From Heterorhizobium halophytocola (GTDB lineage Bacteria > Pseudomonadota > Alphaproteobacteria > Rhizobiales > Rhizobiaceae): a DNA stretch of 64,000 bases. The notes under the pieces are model-generated. The model ran no database searches. It worked only from the letters and a program-made list of their open reading frames with translations, and had not been told where the DNA came from. The position numbers were made by a program, and so were the translations under genes. The DNA lies in the NCBI RefSeq assembly GCF_017873095.1, contig NZ_JAGGJU010000009.1:124001-188000 (forward strand), written 5' to 3'. This document shows, one piece after another, positions 39,168-48,266 of the stretch (position 1 is its first letter; each line of letters begins with the position of its first letter).

Positions 39168-40001
39168 ATGCTGAAAACCACCAGACGCTTCTTTAGCAAC
39201 CGGTCCACCGCGCTCGGCGCCGTGATCCTGGCGATCTTCGTGCTGGCGGCGATCTTCGCGCCGCTGATCGCGCCCTATTCGCCCTCGAAGATGGCCATCC
39301 CGCACCGGCTGCAGGCGCCGTCGCTGGAGCATGTCTTCGGCACCGACGAATTCGGCCGCGACGTCTTCTCGCGCACCATCTTCGCCAGCCGCATCTCGCT
39401 GATGGTGAGCGGCGGCGTGGTGATCTTCTCCACCGTGCTCGGCGTCCTGCTCGGCCTGTTCGCCGGCTATTTTCGCCGGCTCGACGCACCGCTGTCCAGG
39501 CTGCTCGATGCGATGATGTCGTTTCCCGATATCCTGCTGGCGATCGCGCTGGTGGCAGCGCTTGGGCCATCGCTCACCAATGTGGTGATCGCGCTCGGGA
39601 TTACCTATGCGCCGCGGCTGGCCCGCGTGGTGCGCGGCTCGACGCTGCTCTTGCGCGAACTGCCCTATATCGAGGCGGCCAAAACCATGGGCCTGCCGAC
39701 CTGGCAGATCCTCGGCCGCCATGTGCTGCTCAACCTGGCCTCGCCGATCCTGGTGCAGTCGAGCTTTACCTTTGCCTCCGCCATGCTCGCCGAAGCGAGC
39801 CTCTCCTTCCTCGGCGTCGGGGTCAGCGCCGACAGCCCGACCTGGGGCACGATGCTGTCGATGGGCCGCGAATACATGAACGCCTCGCCCTGGCTGATGT
39901 ATTTCCCGGGCCTTGCGATCGTCTTTGCGGTGCTGTCGCTGCAGCTGCTCGGCGATGGCCTGCGCGATCTCGTCGATCCGCGTCTGGCAAAGGAGGTCTG
40001 A
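39168..40001 (+). CDS. ABC transporter permease, DppC type
   Basis: A 277-residue permease. The OppC-type N-terminal helix (ALGAVILAIFVLAAIFAPLI) is followed by HVFGTDEFGRDVFSRTIFAS, a hallmark of the family, and the coupling loop YIEAAKTMGLPTWQILGRHV. It pairs with the DppB-type permease to form the pore. The ATPase gene begins 3 bp after its stop. Confidence 0.94.
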   Translation: MLKTTRRFFSNRSTALGAVILAIFVLAAIFAPLIAPYSPSKMAIPHRLQAPSLEHVFGTDEFGRDVFSRTIFASRISLMVSGGVVIFSTVLGVLLGLFAGYFRRLDAPLSRLLDAMMSFPDILLAIALVAALGPSLTNVVIALGITYAPRLARVVRGSTLLLRELPYIEAAKTMGLPTWQILGRHVLLNLASPILVQSSFTFASAMLAEASLSFLGVGVSADSPTWGTMLSMGREYMNASPWLMYFPGLAIVFAVLSLQLLGDGLRDLVDPRLAKEV

Positions 40002-40004
40002 CCG

Positions 40005-41816
40005 ATGACGACCGAGAACAATCCCATGCTGCAGATCGACCGCCTGAACACCTCCTTTCGCACGCCGGAAGGCTGGCGCTCGGTGCTGCGCGATATCTCG
40101 CTTTCGGTCAGCGAAGGCGAGACGGTGGCGATCGTCGGCGAATCCGGCTCCGGCAAGAGCGTGACCGCGCTTTCCGTCATGGGCCTTCTGCCGAAGGGGA
40201 CCGCGCGCCAGGACGGCCGCATCCTGTTCGAGGGCCGCGACCTGCTGACCCTGTCGGACCGGGAGATGCGCGCCGTCAGAGGCGACCGGATCGGGATGAT
40301 CTTCCAGGAACCGATGACCAGCCTCAACCCGGTGTTCACCGTTGCCGACCAGCTGACCGAAGCGCTGCTGCTGCACCGGGACATGAGCCGGGCAGAGGCC
40401 GACGCGGAGGCGCTCAGGCTGCTGGAGCGGGTACGCATTCCCTCCGCCAAAAGCCGGATGAAGGACTACCCGCACCGCCTGTCGGGCGGCATGCGCCAGC
40501 GGGTGATGATCGCCATGGCGCTTGCCTGCCGGCCGAAACTGCTGATCGCCGATGAGCCGACGACCGCGCTCGACGTGACCATTCAGGCGCAGATCCTGCA
40601 CCTGATCCGCGAATTGCAGGCCGAAGAGAATATGGGCGTGCTGTTCATCACCCATGACATGGGCGTGGTGGCGGAAGTCGCCGACCGCACCGTGGTGCTC
40701 TATCGCGGCGATGTGCTCGAGACGGGTCAGACAACCGATATCTTCGCTCAACCGAGCCATGCCTATACCCGTTCGCTGCTGGCTTCGATCCCGCGGCTCG
40801 GCTCGATGCTGGATGCGGCGCAGCCGAAGCGCTTTCCGACGGTTGATGCGGAGACCGGCATTGCCGCCCCGGCAGACGAGGTGGCGGCGACCGTCGACAG
40901 CGACAAGACCGTGCTCAAGGTCGACCGACTGTCGGTGCGTTTCGAGGTGCCGGCCGGCATGGGGCGTTCCGGCGGGCGCGTGCACGCGGTGGAGGATGTG
41001 TCCTTCGACCTCAAATCCGGCGAGACGCTGGCAATCGTGGGCGAATCCGGTTGCGGCAAGTCGACCACCGGCCGGGCGATCATGGGGCTGACCAAGCCGA
41101 GCAGCGGCGTGATCACCATCGGCGGACGCGACATTCATGGCCTCACCGGTGCCGAGGAACGCGCCAGCCGGCGGGTGACGCAGATGATCTTCCAGGATCC
41201 CTTCGCCTCGCTCAATCCGCGCATCAAGATCGGCAAGGCGATTGCCGAACCGATCCTTGCCCACAGGCTGATGAGCCGGGGTGAGGCGCGCGAGCGGGTG
41301 GCGGACCTGCTGGACAAGGTGGGGCTGAGCGCCGACATGGCCGACCGCTTCCCGCACGAGTTTTCCGGCGGCCAGCGGCAGCGCATCTCGATTGCCCGCG
41401 CGCTGGCCCTCAATCCCTCGGTGATCGTCGCCGACGAGGCGGTGTCGGCACTCGACGTCTCGGTGAAGGCGCAGGTCGCCAACCTGATGCTCGACCTGCA
41501 GCAAAGCATGAAGCTGTCCTTCCTGTTCATCTCCCACGACATGGCGGTGGTCGAGCGGATCAGCCACCGCGTCGCGGTAATGTATCTTGGCGAGATCGTC
41601 GAGATCGGGCCGCGCTCCCAGGTGTTTTCCGATCCGCAGCACGACTATACCAAGCGCCTGCTTGCAGCCGTCCCGCAGCCCGATCCGACGCGGCGCGGCA
41701 GCCTGCCGGCCAGCCTGACCGACGAAATCAAGAGCCCGATCCGAGCCCTCGACTATGTGCCGCCGAAGCGCGAATACCGGGAGCATGCCCCCGGCCACTT
41801 CGTCCAGACGGACTGA
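40005..41816 (+). CDS. ABC transporter ATP-binding protein, fused DppD-DppF (two NBDs)
   Basis: A 603-residue ATPase with both nucleotide-binding domains on one chain, as in GsiA-like proteins. NBD1 has Walker A GESGSGKS, signature [15 protein letters not shown] and Walker [17 protein letters not shown]2 has [24 protein letters not shown] and [13 protein letters not shown]. Each half ends with an oligopeptide-type C-terminal element ([14 protein letters not shown] and [14 protein letters not shown]). It completes the importer with the receptor and two permeases. A 1200-codon open frame on the other strand across this operon is a shadow. Confidence 0.95.
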   Translation: MTTENNPMLQIDRLNTSFRTPEGWRSVLRDISLSVSEGETVAIVGESGSGKSVTALSVMGLLPKGTARQDGRILFEGRDLLTLSDREMRAVRGDRIGMIFQEPMTSLNPVFTVADQLTEALLLHRDMSRAEADAEALRLLERVRIPSAKSRMKDYPHRLSGGMRQRVMIAMALACRPKLLIADEPTTALDVTIQAQILHLIRELQAEENMGVLFITHDMGVVAEVADRTVVLYRGDVLETGQTTDIFAQPSHAYTRSLLASIPRLGSMLDAAQPKRFPTVDAETGIAAPADEVAATVDSDKTVLKVDRLSVRFEVPAGMGRSGGRVHAVEDVSFDLKSGETLAIVGESGCGKSTTGRAIMGLTKPSSGVITIGGRDIHGLTGAEERASRRVTQMIFQDPFASLNPRIKIGKAIAEPILAHRLMSRGEARERVADLLDKVGLSADMADRFPHEFSGGQRQRISIARALALNPSVIVADEAVSALDVSVKAQVANLMLDLQQSMKLSFLFISHDMAVVERISHRVAVMYLGEIVEIGPRSQVFSDPQHDYTKRLLAAVPQPDPTRRGSLPASLTDEIKSPIRALDYVPPKREYREHAPGHFVQTD

Positions 41817-41869
41817 CCACCCGCAATTTACCCCACCACAGATATTTTCAGCAGAAGAAGGAATAACGG

Positions 41870-42265
41870 ATGAGCATCAAGCGCTATGGAACCGGCTCGA
41901 AAGGCGCCGGCGGACAGCCCCTGCCGTTTGCCCGGGCAACCGAGGCCAATGGCTGGCTCTATGTCTCGGGCCAGGTGCCGATGGAGAACGGCGAAATCGT
42001 CGGCAGCGGCATTGTCGCGCAGAGCCACAAGGCCATCCAGAACATGCTCGCCATCGTTGAAGAAGCCGGTTATGAGGTGAAGGATATCGTCCGCATCGGC
42101 GTCTGGCTCGATGATCCCCGGGATTTCTGGAGTTTCAACGGTGTCTATGCCGAATATTTCGGCGAGTATCCGCCGGCCCGTGCTTGCGTCCAGTCGAGCA
42201 TGATGGTCGATTGCAAGGTGGAAGTGGATTGCATCGCGTTCCGTCAGGACCGCGTCGCGCAGTAA
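41870..42265 (+). CDS. RidA family (YjgF/UK114) protein
   Basis: A 131-residue trimeric enamine/imine deaminase-fold protein. Features are QPLPFARATEANGWLYVSGQ, NMLAIVEEAGYEVKDIVRIG, and PARACVQ, which supplies the conserved Arg. The end KVEVDCIAFR matches the family. Canonical RidA hydrolyses 2-aminoacrylate made by PLP enzymes; relatives in catabolic operons act on pathway imines. Its place behind an ABC importer suggests the imported compound is an amine or amino-acid derivative whose breakdown gives an imine. Confidence 0.9.
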   Translation: MSIKRYGTGSKGAGGQPLPFARATEANGWLYVSGQVPMENGEIVGSGIVAQSHKAIQNMLAIVEEAGYEVKDIVRIGVWLDDPRDFWSFNGVYAEYFGEYPPARACVQSSMMVDCKVEVDCIAFRQDRVAQ

Positions 42266-42314
42266 GGTTTGGCCGGCGGCGGGCGTGCCGCGGCGATGAG
42301 AGGAGAGGCCCCTG

Positions 42315-43109
42315 ATGGAAGAGACCGGATCGAAAAGAGCCCGTGGCCTCGACCGTGCCTTCGAAATCCTCGAATTCCTGCGCGCGCACCGCCAGCCGAT
42401 CCGGCCGAACGAGATCGCCATTGCCATGGGCGCGCCGCGCTCGTCGGTCTACGAACTGGTCAACCTGTTGATGCGCCACGGCATGCTGGAATATTCCGGC
42501 GGCGACGGCCGGGTGTTTCTCGGCCGCAAGCTCTATTTCCTCGGGCGCGCCTATTCCGAACATTTCGACCTGATGCGCGAAAGCGATCTCCTCCTCGTGC
42601 AACTGGCCGAGGAGACCCGCGAGACGGCGCAGATGTGCCTGCTGGAAGGCAACAAGTATACGGTGGCAATGATGCGCGAGGGCTCGCGTCCGTTCCGCAT
42701 CTCGGCCTCCGTCGGCGAGCTGGTGCCGATCCCGTGGACGGCATCGGGCCGCCTGCTGGTCTCGCATCTGAGCGACGCGGAGATCCTCGACTTCATCCCC
42801 GAGGGCGATTTCGTCCTGCCGAACGGGCGGCAGCTGGACCCGGGCGAGTTCATCGCGCAGGTGCGCAAGGCAACCGATGACGGCTATTTCACCTTCAACA
42901 GCCAAGTGGAAAACTACACACACTGCTTCGCCGTGCCCGTCTATGGCGAGGACGGGATCTGCACCGCGACGCTCTGCCTGATCGCCCCACGCGAGGACGG
43001 GCTTCGCCATCACCGCGACTATCTGGACCGGCTGATCGAGAAGGCGAGCGAGCTTTCCGAGCGGCTCGGCCATGCGCCCGTTACGCTTGGCTCGGCCATG
43101 CGTCAGTGA
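42315..43109 (+). CDS. IclR family transcriptional regulator
   Basis: A 264-residue regulator. The N-terminal winged helix (about 10-75) contains RGLDRAFEILEFLRAHRQPI and MGAPRSSVYELVNLLMRHGM. The C-terminal effector domain (about 80-255) includes SVGELVPIPWTASGRLLVSH. It is the last gene of the importer operon and most likely controls it, through the direct repeats near 36508-36539 or elsewhere. The effector is probably a breakdown product of the imported compound. Confidence 0.92.
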   Translation: MEETGSKRARGLDRAFEILEFLRAHRQPIRPNEIAIAMGAPRSSVYELVNLLMRHGMLEYSGGDGRVFLGRKLYFLGRAYSEHFDLMRESDLLLVQLAEETRETAQMCLLEGNKYTVAMMREGSRPFRISASVGELVPIPWTASGRLLVSHLSDAEILDFIPEGDFVLPNGRQLDPGEFIAQVRKATDDGYFTFNSQVENYTHCFAVPVYGEDGICTATLCLIAPREDGLRHHRDYLDRLIEKASELSERLGHAPVTLGSAMRQ

Positions 43110-43145
43110 CGCTGAAGATGAAGCAGTCCTAGGCGCGTTCCGCCG

Positions 43146-44165
43146 TCAGCCCCTGGTGAAGATATAGTCGGTTTCCTGGCGCAGGACGTCGCCGGGACGC
43201 AGCACGGCGCTTGGAAAGCTCGCGTGGTTGATCGCGTCCGGCCAGACCTGGGTCTCCATGCAGAAGCCGGCATTGGCGCCGTATCGCCGGCCGTCGTGAC
43301 CCTCGACAGGCACGTTCACATAGCCGCCGGCATAGAACTGCACGCCGGGCTCGGTCGTGGCGATCTCCAGCGCGACATGCGAGACGGGACTGGTGATGCG
43401 GCCGACGCTGCGCTTTTCGACACGGTCCGGCGAGAGGCAGAAATTATGGTCGAAGACCACGGCCTTGCCGTCTTCACTGCGGCCCATGGGAGCGGGGCTG
43501 CGGAAGTCGAAAGCGGTTCCGGCAACGGCACGGATCTCGCCGGTCGGGATCAGCCGGTCGTCGACGGGCAGATAGTGCTCGGCCGCAAGCTGCAGGATGT
43601 GGCCGTTGATGTCGTCGGCACCGTCGAGGTTGAAATAGCTGTGCTGGCAGACATTGGCGAGTGTCGGCCGGTCGGTGACGGTCTCATAGACCACCGACAG
43701 CACGCCGCCGGGCAGCAGGGTGTAGGCGGCCGTTATCCGGGCATTGCCGGGATAGCCGGCGCGGCCGTCGGGATCGGTGATTGAAAGCGTGACGCGGTCC
43801 GGGGCGTGATCGGTGATCTGCCAGTTGCGCACGCCCGTGCCGTCGCTGCCGCCATGCAGGTGGCCGATGCCCTTTTCGTTGAGCGCCAGCTGGTAGGCCG
43901 TGCCGTCGAGGGTAAAGCGGCCGCCATCGATCCGGTTGGCGCAGCGGCCGGGCGTGGCGCCGAAATAGGGCGAATGGGCGAGATAGTCTTGCAGCCTGTC
44001 GAAGCCGAGCACGAGAGACGGCGTGTGGCCCTCCAACCGCAGATCCTGGATGACGGCGCCGTAGGTAAGGACATGGGCGGTCAGGCCGCCACCGGATATC
44101 CTTACCCGGCTCACGGTTTCGCCGGAGGGCAGGGTGCCGAAGGTTTCGATCTGGCTGGATGCCAT
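43146..44165 (-). CDS. galM: Aldose 1-epimerase (galactose mutarotase)
   Basis: A 339-residue mutarotase interconverting alpha and beta anomers of sugars. Motifs are TYGAVIQDLRLEGH, FGATPGRCANRIDGGRF, the catalytic His in NVCQHSYFNLDG, and the catalytic Glu in GFCMETQVWPDAINH. The start at 44165 follows gggaggagt. It is convergent with the IclR operon (36-bp gap with no clear terminator) and lies 32 bp after the VWA gene on the same strand. Confidence 0.94.
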   Translation of the reverse strand: MASSQIETFGTLPSGETVSRVRISGGGLTAHVLTYGAVIQDLRLEGHTPSLVLGFDRLQDYLAHSPYFGATPGRCANRIDGGRFTLDGTAYQLALNEKGIGHLHGGSDGTGVRNWQITDHAPDRVTLSITDPDGRAGYPGNARITAAYTLLPGGVLSVVYETVTDRPTLANVCQHSYFNLDGADDINGHILQLAAEHYLPVDDRLIPTGEIRAVAGTAFDFRSPAPMGRSEDGKAVVFDHNFCLSPDRVEKRSVGRITSPVSHVALEIATTEPGVQFYAGGYVNVPVEGHDGRRYGANAGFCMETQVWPDAINHASFPSAVLRPGDVLRQETDYIFTRG

Positions 44166-44197
44166 GGGGTTACTCCTCCCGAATGGTGATTGCGGTC

Positions 44198-45382
44198 TCA
44201 GCGCGACAGCAGGCGCGCCGCCTCTTCCAGTCCGCCGAGCGTCAGCGGAAACATCCGCCCGCCCATCAGCTGCTGTAGCATGTGGATCGATTGCGTATAG
44301 CCCCAGTAATTCTGAGGCGCCGGATTGAGCCAGAGGGTTCTGGAAAAATGCGTGGTCAGGCGGTTGATCCACTGGGCGCCGGCTTCCGCGTTCCAGTGCT
44401 CGACGGAGCCGCCGGGATGGCTAATCTCGTAGGGGCTCATCGAGGCATCGCCGACGAGGATGACGCGGTAATCCGGTCCGAAGGTGCGGATCACGTCTTC
44501 GGTTGAAACCGTGTCGACAGGACGCCTGCGGGCATCGGTCCAGACGCGCTCGTAGACGCAGTTGTGGAAATAGAAATAGTCCATATGCCGGAATTCGGCG
44601 CGGGCGGCGGAGAACAGTTCCTCGACACCCTTCACGTGATCGTCCATCGAGCCGCCGATGTCGAAGAACATCAGGAGCTTGACCGCATTGCGCCGCTCGG
44701 GCCTGGTCTTGACGTCGAGATAGCCATGCTCGGCGGTAGCGCGCACCGTGCCATCGAGGTCGAACTCGTCGGCAGCCCCTTCGCGGACGAAGCGGCGGAG
44801 CCGCTTCAGCGCGACCTTGATGTTGCGGGTGCCGAGCTCGACGCTGTCGTCGAGATTGCGGAATTCGCGCCGATCCCAGACCTTGACCGCGCGGCGGTGG
44901 CGGCTCTCGTCCTGGCCGATGCGCACGCCTTCCGGATTATAGCCATAGGCGCCGAAGGGGGAGGTGCCGGCGGTGCCGATCCATTTCGAGCCGCCCTGAT
45001 GCCGGCCCTTCTGTTCGGCAAACCGTTCTTTCAGCGTTTCCATCAGCTTCTCGAAGCCGCCGAGGCTTTCGATCAGCGTCTTGTCCTCGTCCGAGAGGTG
45101 CTTCTCGGCAAGCTTGCGCAGCCAGTCCTCGGGGATCTCCGCCGCCTGCATCCCTTCCTCGCCGGAGACCGCCTGCAGCCCGGAAAACACTTCGGCGAAG
45201 ACGCGGTCGAAACGATCGATATGCCGCTCGTCCTTGACCAGCGTGGTGCGGGCGAGGAAGTAGAAGGCCTCGACGTCGAAATCCGTGAGCCCGGCCTGCA
45301 TGCCCTCCAGAAGGCCGAGGAATTCGCGCAGGGTGACCGGCACGCGTGCTTCCTTCAGCTTCAGAAAAAACGGAATGAACAT
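44198..45382 (-). CDS. CoxE-like VWA domain protein
   Basis: A 394-residue cytoplasmic protein. The N-terminal part begins FIPFFLKLKEARVPVTLREF. The C-terminal VWA domain (about 230-390) has a MIDAS-like FFDIGGSMDDH, with DIGGS in the DxSxS position but Gly in the middle. CoxE-type proteins work with MoxR ATPases to load metals or assemble complexes, as in CO dehydrogenase maturation. A MoxR gene is encoded 1.3 kb upstream on the same strand, with metA between. The client is unknown. Confidence 0.85.
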   Translation of the reverse strand: MFIPFFLKLKEARVPVTLREFLGLLEGMQAGLTDFDVEAFYFLARTTLVKDERHIDRFDRVFAEVFSGLQAVSGEEGMQAAEIPEDWLRKLAEKHLSDEDKTLIESLGGFEKLMETLKERFAEQKGRHQGGSKWIGTAGTSPFGAYGYNPEGVRIGQDESRHRRAVKVWDRREFRNLDDSVELGTRNIKVALKRLRRFVREGAADEFDLDGTVRATAEHGYLDVKTRPERRNAVKLLMFFDIGGSMDDHVKGVEELFSAARAEFRHMDYFYFHNCVYERVWTDARRRPVDTVSTEDVIRTFGPDYRVILVGDASMSPYEISHPGGSVEHWNAEAGAQWINRLTTHFSRTLWLNPAPQNYWGYTQSIHMLQQLMGGRMFPLTLGGLEEAARLLSR

Positions 45383-45511
45383 CGGGACGGTCGATCCTTC
45401 GGGTGGGCGGCGATCGACAGGAGATATAAGGGCTCGGGCGCCTTCCCGAAAGACCCGACGGGGCGGATGCGACAGGGGCCGGGCATGGCCGGCGGCCCTG
45501 TCGTCGTCGCC

Positions 45512-46435
45512 TCAGCTCTTGATGCCGATCTCTTGCGGGTCGAAGGGCGTCGTCTGGTAGATCTCGTTGATCCAGTTGTTGAGCAGCAGATGCGCGTGGC
45601 TGCGCCAGCGGTTGGGCGGGGCGATCGACGGATCGTTGTGCGGGAAATAGTCGTGCGGCATTTTGATCGGGATGCCGGCATCGACGTCGCGGAAATATTC
45701 GTCCGCCAGCGAGGTCGAATCATATTCGATATGGTTGAACATGTAGAGCCGGTTGCCGCGGGTTTCCTCGACCAGGCAGACGCCCATTTCTGGCGATTCC
45801 ATCAGGACGGAGAGGTCCGGCACCTTGTCGATCTCGGCGCGGCGCACCTCGGTCCAGCGCGAGACCGGCACCTGGAAATCGTCGGAAAAGCCGTTCAGAT
45901 AGACCGAGGAGGGCTTCAGGTTGCGGTGGCGGTAGATGCCGAAGGCCTTTTCCGTCAGCGTGTGCTTGGGCACGCCATGGAAGTGATAGATCGCCGCCAT
46001 CGCGCCCCAGCAGATGTTCAGCGTCGAATGGGCATGGGTCTCGGTCCAGTCGAGGATCTGCTTCAATTCGTCCCAGTAGGTGACCTCCTCGAAGGGCAGG
46101 GTCTCGACCGGGGCGCCGGTGATGATGAAGCCGTCGAACTTGCGGTCCTGAACCTCTTCCCAGGTGTGGTAGAAGGATAGGAGGTGCTCTTCCGGCGTGT
46201 TCTTCGCCTTGTGGCCGCCGACGCGCACCAGGGTGAACTCCACCTGCAGCGGCGAGGCGCCGATCAGCCGGGCGAACTGCACCTCGGTCTTGATCTTGTT
46301 CGGCATCAGATTGAGGATCCCGATCTGCAACGGGCGGATATCCTGACGGATCGCCATCGTCTCGGTCATCACCCGCACGCCCTCTTTCAAAAGGGTCTCG
46401 AAGGCAGGCAGGGTATCGGGAATCTTGATCGGCAT
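45512..46435 (-). CDS. metA: Homoserine O-acetyltransferase (MetA/MetAA family)
   Basis: The first committed step of methionine synthesis. The 307-residue product begins [15 protein letters not shown] and keeps the triad Cys142 (NICWGAM), His235 and Glu237 (NHIEYD). In this family Glu at position 111 favours acetyl-CoA and Gly favours succinyl-CoA. Here residue 111 is Glu (GAPVE), so acetyl transfer is predicted despite the frequent annotation as succinyltransferase. A SAM-II riboswitch and a hairpin lie upstream, giving feedback control by S-adenosylmethionine. It is inserted between the MoxR and CoxE-like genes. Confidence 0.95.
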   Translation of the reverse strand: MPIKIPDTLPAFETLLKEGVRVMTETMAIRQDIRPLQIGILNLMPNKIKTEVQFARLIGASPLQVEFTLVRVGGHKAKNTPEEHLLSFYHTWEEVQDRKFDGFIITGAPVETLPFEEVTYWDELKQILDWTETHAHSTLNICWGAMAAIYHFHGVPKHTLTEKAFGIYRHRNLKPSSVYLNGFSDDFQVPVSRWTEVRRAEIDKVPDLSVLMESPEMGVCLVEETRGNRLYMFNHIEYDSTSLADEYFRDVDAGIPIKMPHDYFPHNDPSIAPPNRWRSHAHLLLNNWINEIYQTTPFDPQEIGIKS

Positions 46436-46480
46436 GGGTATCTCGACTTTCATCGGGCGTGCGATGCTGGACCGCACAGA

Positions 46481-46519
46481 CAAAAATACCGGCGGCTTTT
46501 GTGTCAAAAGCGCTGCCGG
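46481..46519 (-). terminator. Terminator-like hairpin between SAM-II aptamer and metA
   Basis: On the minus strand the arms ccggcagcgctttt and aaaagccgccgg form a stem with a few mismatches around loop gacac and are followed by tatttttg. It lies 30 bases after the aptamer and 45 before the ATG. It could be a conditional terminator forming the riboswitch's expression platform, though many SAM-II switches act on translation. Confidence 0.5.
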
Positions 46520-46550
46520 TCCCGGGAAAGTCTTCGAACTTGCCTCGGCC

Positions 46551-46602
46551 CTTTAGCAACTTCTTTAACGTGGCTGCAAGCCGGCCGGCCAAATCACCAC
46601 GA
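46551..46602 (-). promoter_or_regulatory. SAM-II riboswitch
   Basis: On the minus strand the sequence runs CGTGGTGATTTGG, CCGGC, TTGCAGCCACG, then TTAAAGAAGTTGCTAAAG. CGTGG pairs with CCACG (P1), and the GATTTGG loop and 3' TTGCTAAAG have the conserved pseudoknot sequence of the SAM-II class, which is characteristic of alphaproteobacterial metA genes. It starts about 165 bases before the metA ATG. Confidence 0.93.
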
Positions 46603-46676
46603 AGACTTCAATACGCCCGGGGGGATTGAGAATCAATTAAAAAGGGCAGGGCATCGCCCATGTTCATGCCGAGGCC

Positions 46677-47516
46677 TCACCGTTCGCGTCTGGCCATGAA
46701 GGCCAGACGTTCGAACAGGTGGACGTCCTGCTCGTTCTTCAACAGCGCGCCGTGCAGCTTCGGCAGGGCGTTTTTCGGGTCGGTCCTGAGATCGGCGGGG
46801 TCGACGTCGTCGGCGACCAGAAGGCGGATCCAGTCGAGCGCCTCGGAGGTCGAGGGACGTTTCTTGAGACCCGGCGTCTCGCGGATCTCGTAAAAGCGGG
46901 CAAGGGCGCTTGCCACCAGCTGTCGCTTAATGCCGGGATAATGGACGTCGACGATCTTCGCCAGCGTGTCGGCATCGGGAAAGCGGATATAGTGAAAGAA
47001 GCAGCGGCGCAGGAAGGCGTCCGGCAGCTCCTTCTCGTTGTTGGAGGTGATGATGACGATCGGGCGGATCTCGGCGCGGACGGTCTCGCCGGTCTCGTAG
47101 ACGTGGAATTCCATCCGGTCGAGTTCCTGCAGCAGATCGTTCGGAAACTCGATATCGGCCTTGTCGATCTCGTCGATCAGCAGCACGACCTTACGGCCGG
47201 CCTCGAAGGCCTGCCAGAGCTTGCCGCGGCGGATATAATTCTTCACGTCGTTGACCCGGGGATCGCCGAGCTGACTGTCGCGCAGCCGCGACACCGCATC
47301 ATATTCGTAGAGGCCCTGCTGCGCCCTCGTGGTCGACTTGATGTTCCACTCGATCATCTCGAGACCGAGGGCGCTCGCCACCTGCCGGGCAAGTTCGGTC
47401 TTGCCGGTTCCGGGCTCGCCCTTGACCAGCAGCGGCCGCTCCAGCGCGATCGCGGCATTGACCGCGATCATCAGGTCCTTGTCGGCGATATAGTCGGCTG
47501 TTCCGGCAAACTGCAT
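46677..47516 (-). CDS. MoxR-type AAA+ ATPase
   Basis: A 279-residue AAA+ chaperone-like ATPase. Walker A is GEPGTGKTELA (33-43), Walker B is VVLLIDEIDKAD (about 110-121), sensor 1 is IITSNNEKELPDAFLRRC. The start at 47516 gives MQFAGTADYIADKDLMIAV. MoxR proteins pair with VWA proteins to assemble or insert cofactors into complexes; the CoxE-like gene two positions downstream is the likely partner. The riboswitch-controlled metA gene lies between them, so they may not be strictly co-transcribed. Confidence 0.93.
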   Translation of the reverse strand: MQFAGTADYIADKDLMIAVNAAIALERPLLVKGEPGTGKTELARQVASALGLEMIEWNIKSTTRAQQGLYEYDAVSRLRDSQLGDPRVNDVKNYIRRGKLWQAFEAGRKVVLLIDEIDKADIEFPNDLLQELDRMEFHVYETGETVRAEIRPIVIITSNNEKELPDAFLRRCFFHYIRFPDADTLAKIVDVHYPGIKRQLVASALARFYEIRETPGLKKRPSTSEALDWIRLLVADDVDPADLRTDPKNALPKLHGALLKNEQDVHLFERLAFMARRER

Positions 47517-48014
47517 GGGGCATATCTCTCTGGCGTGTGCTGCCCGAAAACCTAGTGGCGAGGGCGGGCCGGTGCAAGCGCGCGGCCGCAAGATTGGCGG
47601 GGCCGACGCCAGATAACGCTTTGTAAGCGGGGACAAATCTGGCAATATGGCTGCACTTCGGCGTCACCATGCGCGAAGCGAGCACGCGTCCTCCCCCCGA
47701 GAGCAGGAGGAGCGCTCGAGGCCACACGGTAGCGTCTTCAAATTCGACTCCACGCAAGGACTTTCGCGCCGAGGGATGCCCGCTCATAGGGCCTCTAAAG
47801 GCGACTGGTCCGCGACGATGGGCGCCTTTTGCTGCGGGTCTTCTGCTGCAGGCACGGGGCGCATGGCGGCGGATGGGACGGCACCGGCCGGCCATGGGTG
47901 ACGCCTTTCAACACGCAATTCCTGTCGCTGCCGATGCGCGCAAGCCGGAAACCGTTCCGGTGCGGGCGCCACGGTGCGGCAAACCGACGACGCCTGCGGG
48001 CGCGGGAGACGACG
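47517..48014. other. Intergenic region with candidate small-RNA or leader hairpins
   Basis: No gene is supported in these 498 bases. At 47771-47795 a bulged hairpin (gag-gat-gccc, loop gctcata, gggc-ctc) is followed at 47797-47830 by aaaggcg ... cgccttt and a short T run. Together they resemble the 3' end of a small RNA or an attenuator for the gene at 48015. The promoter of the divergent MoxR gene must lie in the left part. I recognise no known RNA family. Confidence 0.3.
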
Positions 48015-48266
48015 ATGAGCGGACACAAGTTCAAGACCGGCCAGATGATCACGCTGAAGAATAACGGCCTGCCCGTGGCGCGCATGTCCGGGGAGTGCAA
48101 GATCATGGCGACGCTGCCGGAGACCGGCGGCATGCGGCAATATCGCGTGCGCTTCGAGGGCGAGACCTTCGAACGCTGCGTTGGCGAAGACGACATTCAA
48201 ACCAGCCCGGCCAAGGCGCCTCAGCGCAAGCCGGCGGCAGACAGCAAGGAGAAACAGCATGGCTAA
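48015..48266 (+). CDS. Small hypothetical protein, YodC-like
   Basis: An 83-residue basic protein beginning MSGHKFKTGQMITLKNNGLP, with VRFEGETFERCVGEDDI in the middle and a Lys/Gln-rich end. The N-terminal pattern (a GxxV/I-L-K-G/N-G-P motif) recalls DUF2158/YodC-type small proteins, whose function is unknown. Start 48015 follows gcgggagac. A longer upstream frame is GC-rich shadow. Its stop overlaps the start of the next small gene by 8 bases, so the two are translationally coupled. Confidence 0.55.
   Translation: MSGHKFKTGQMITLKNNGLPVARMSGECKIMATLPETGGMRQYRVRFEGETFERCVGEDDIQTSPAKAPQRKPAADSKEKQHG

Noticed and set aside
38154-41798. A 1214-codon open frame on the minus strand across the ABC importer operon
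   Set aside because: It is exactly antisense to two permeases and an ATPase with perfect family motifs. Its translation is His/Gly/Arg/Asp-rich without any domain, as expected for a shadow frame in GC-rich DNA.
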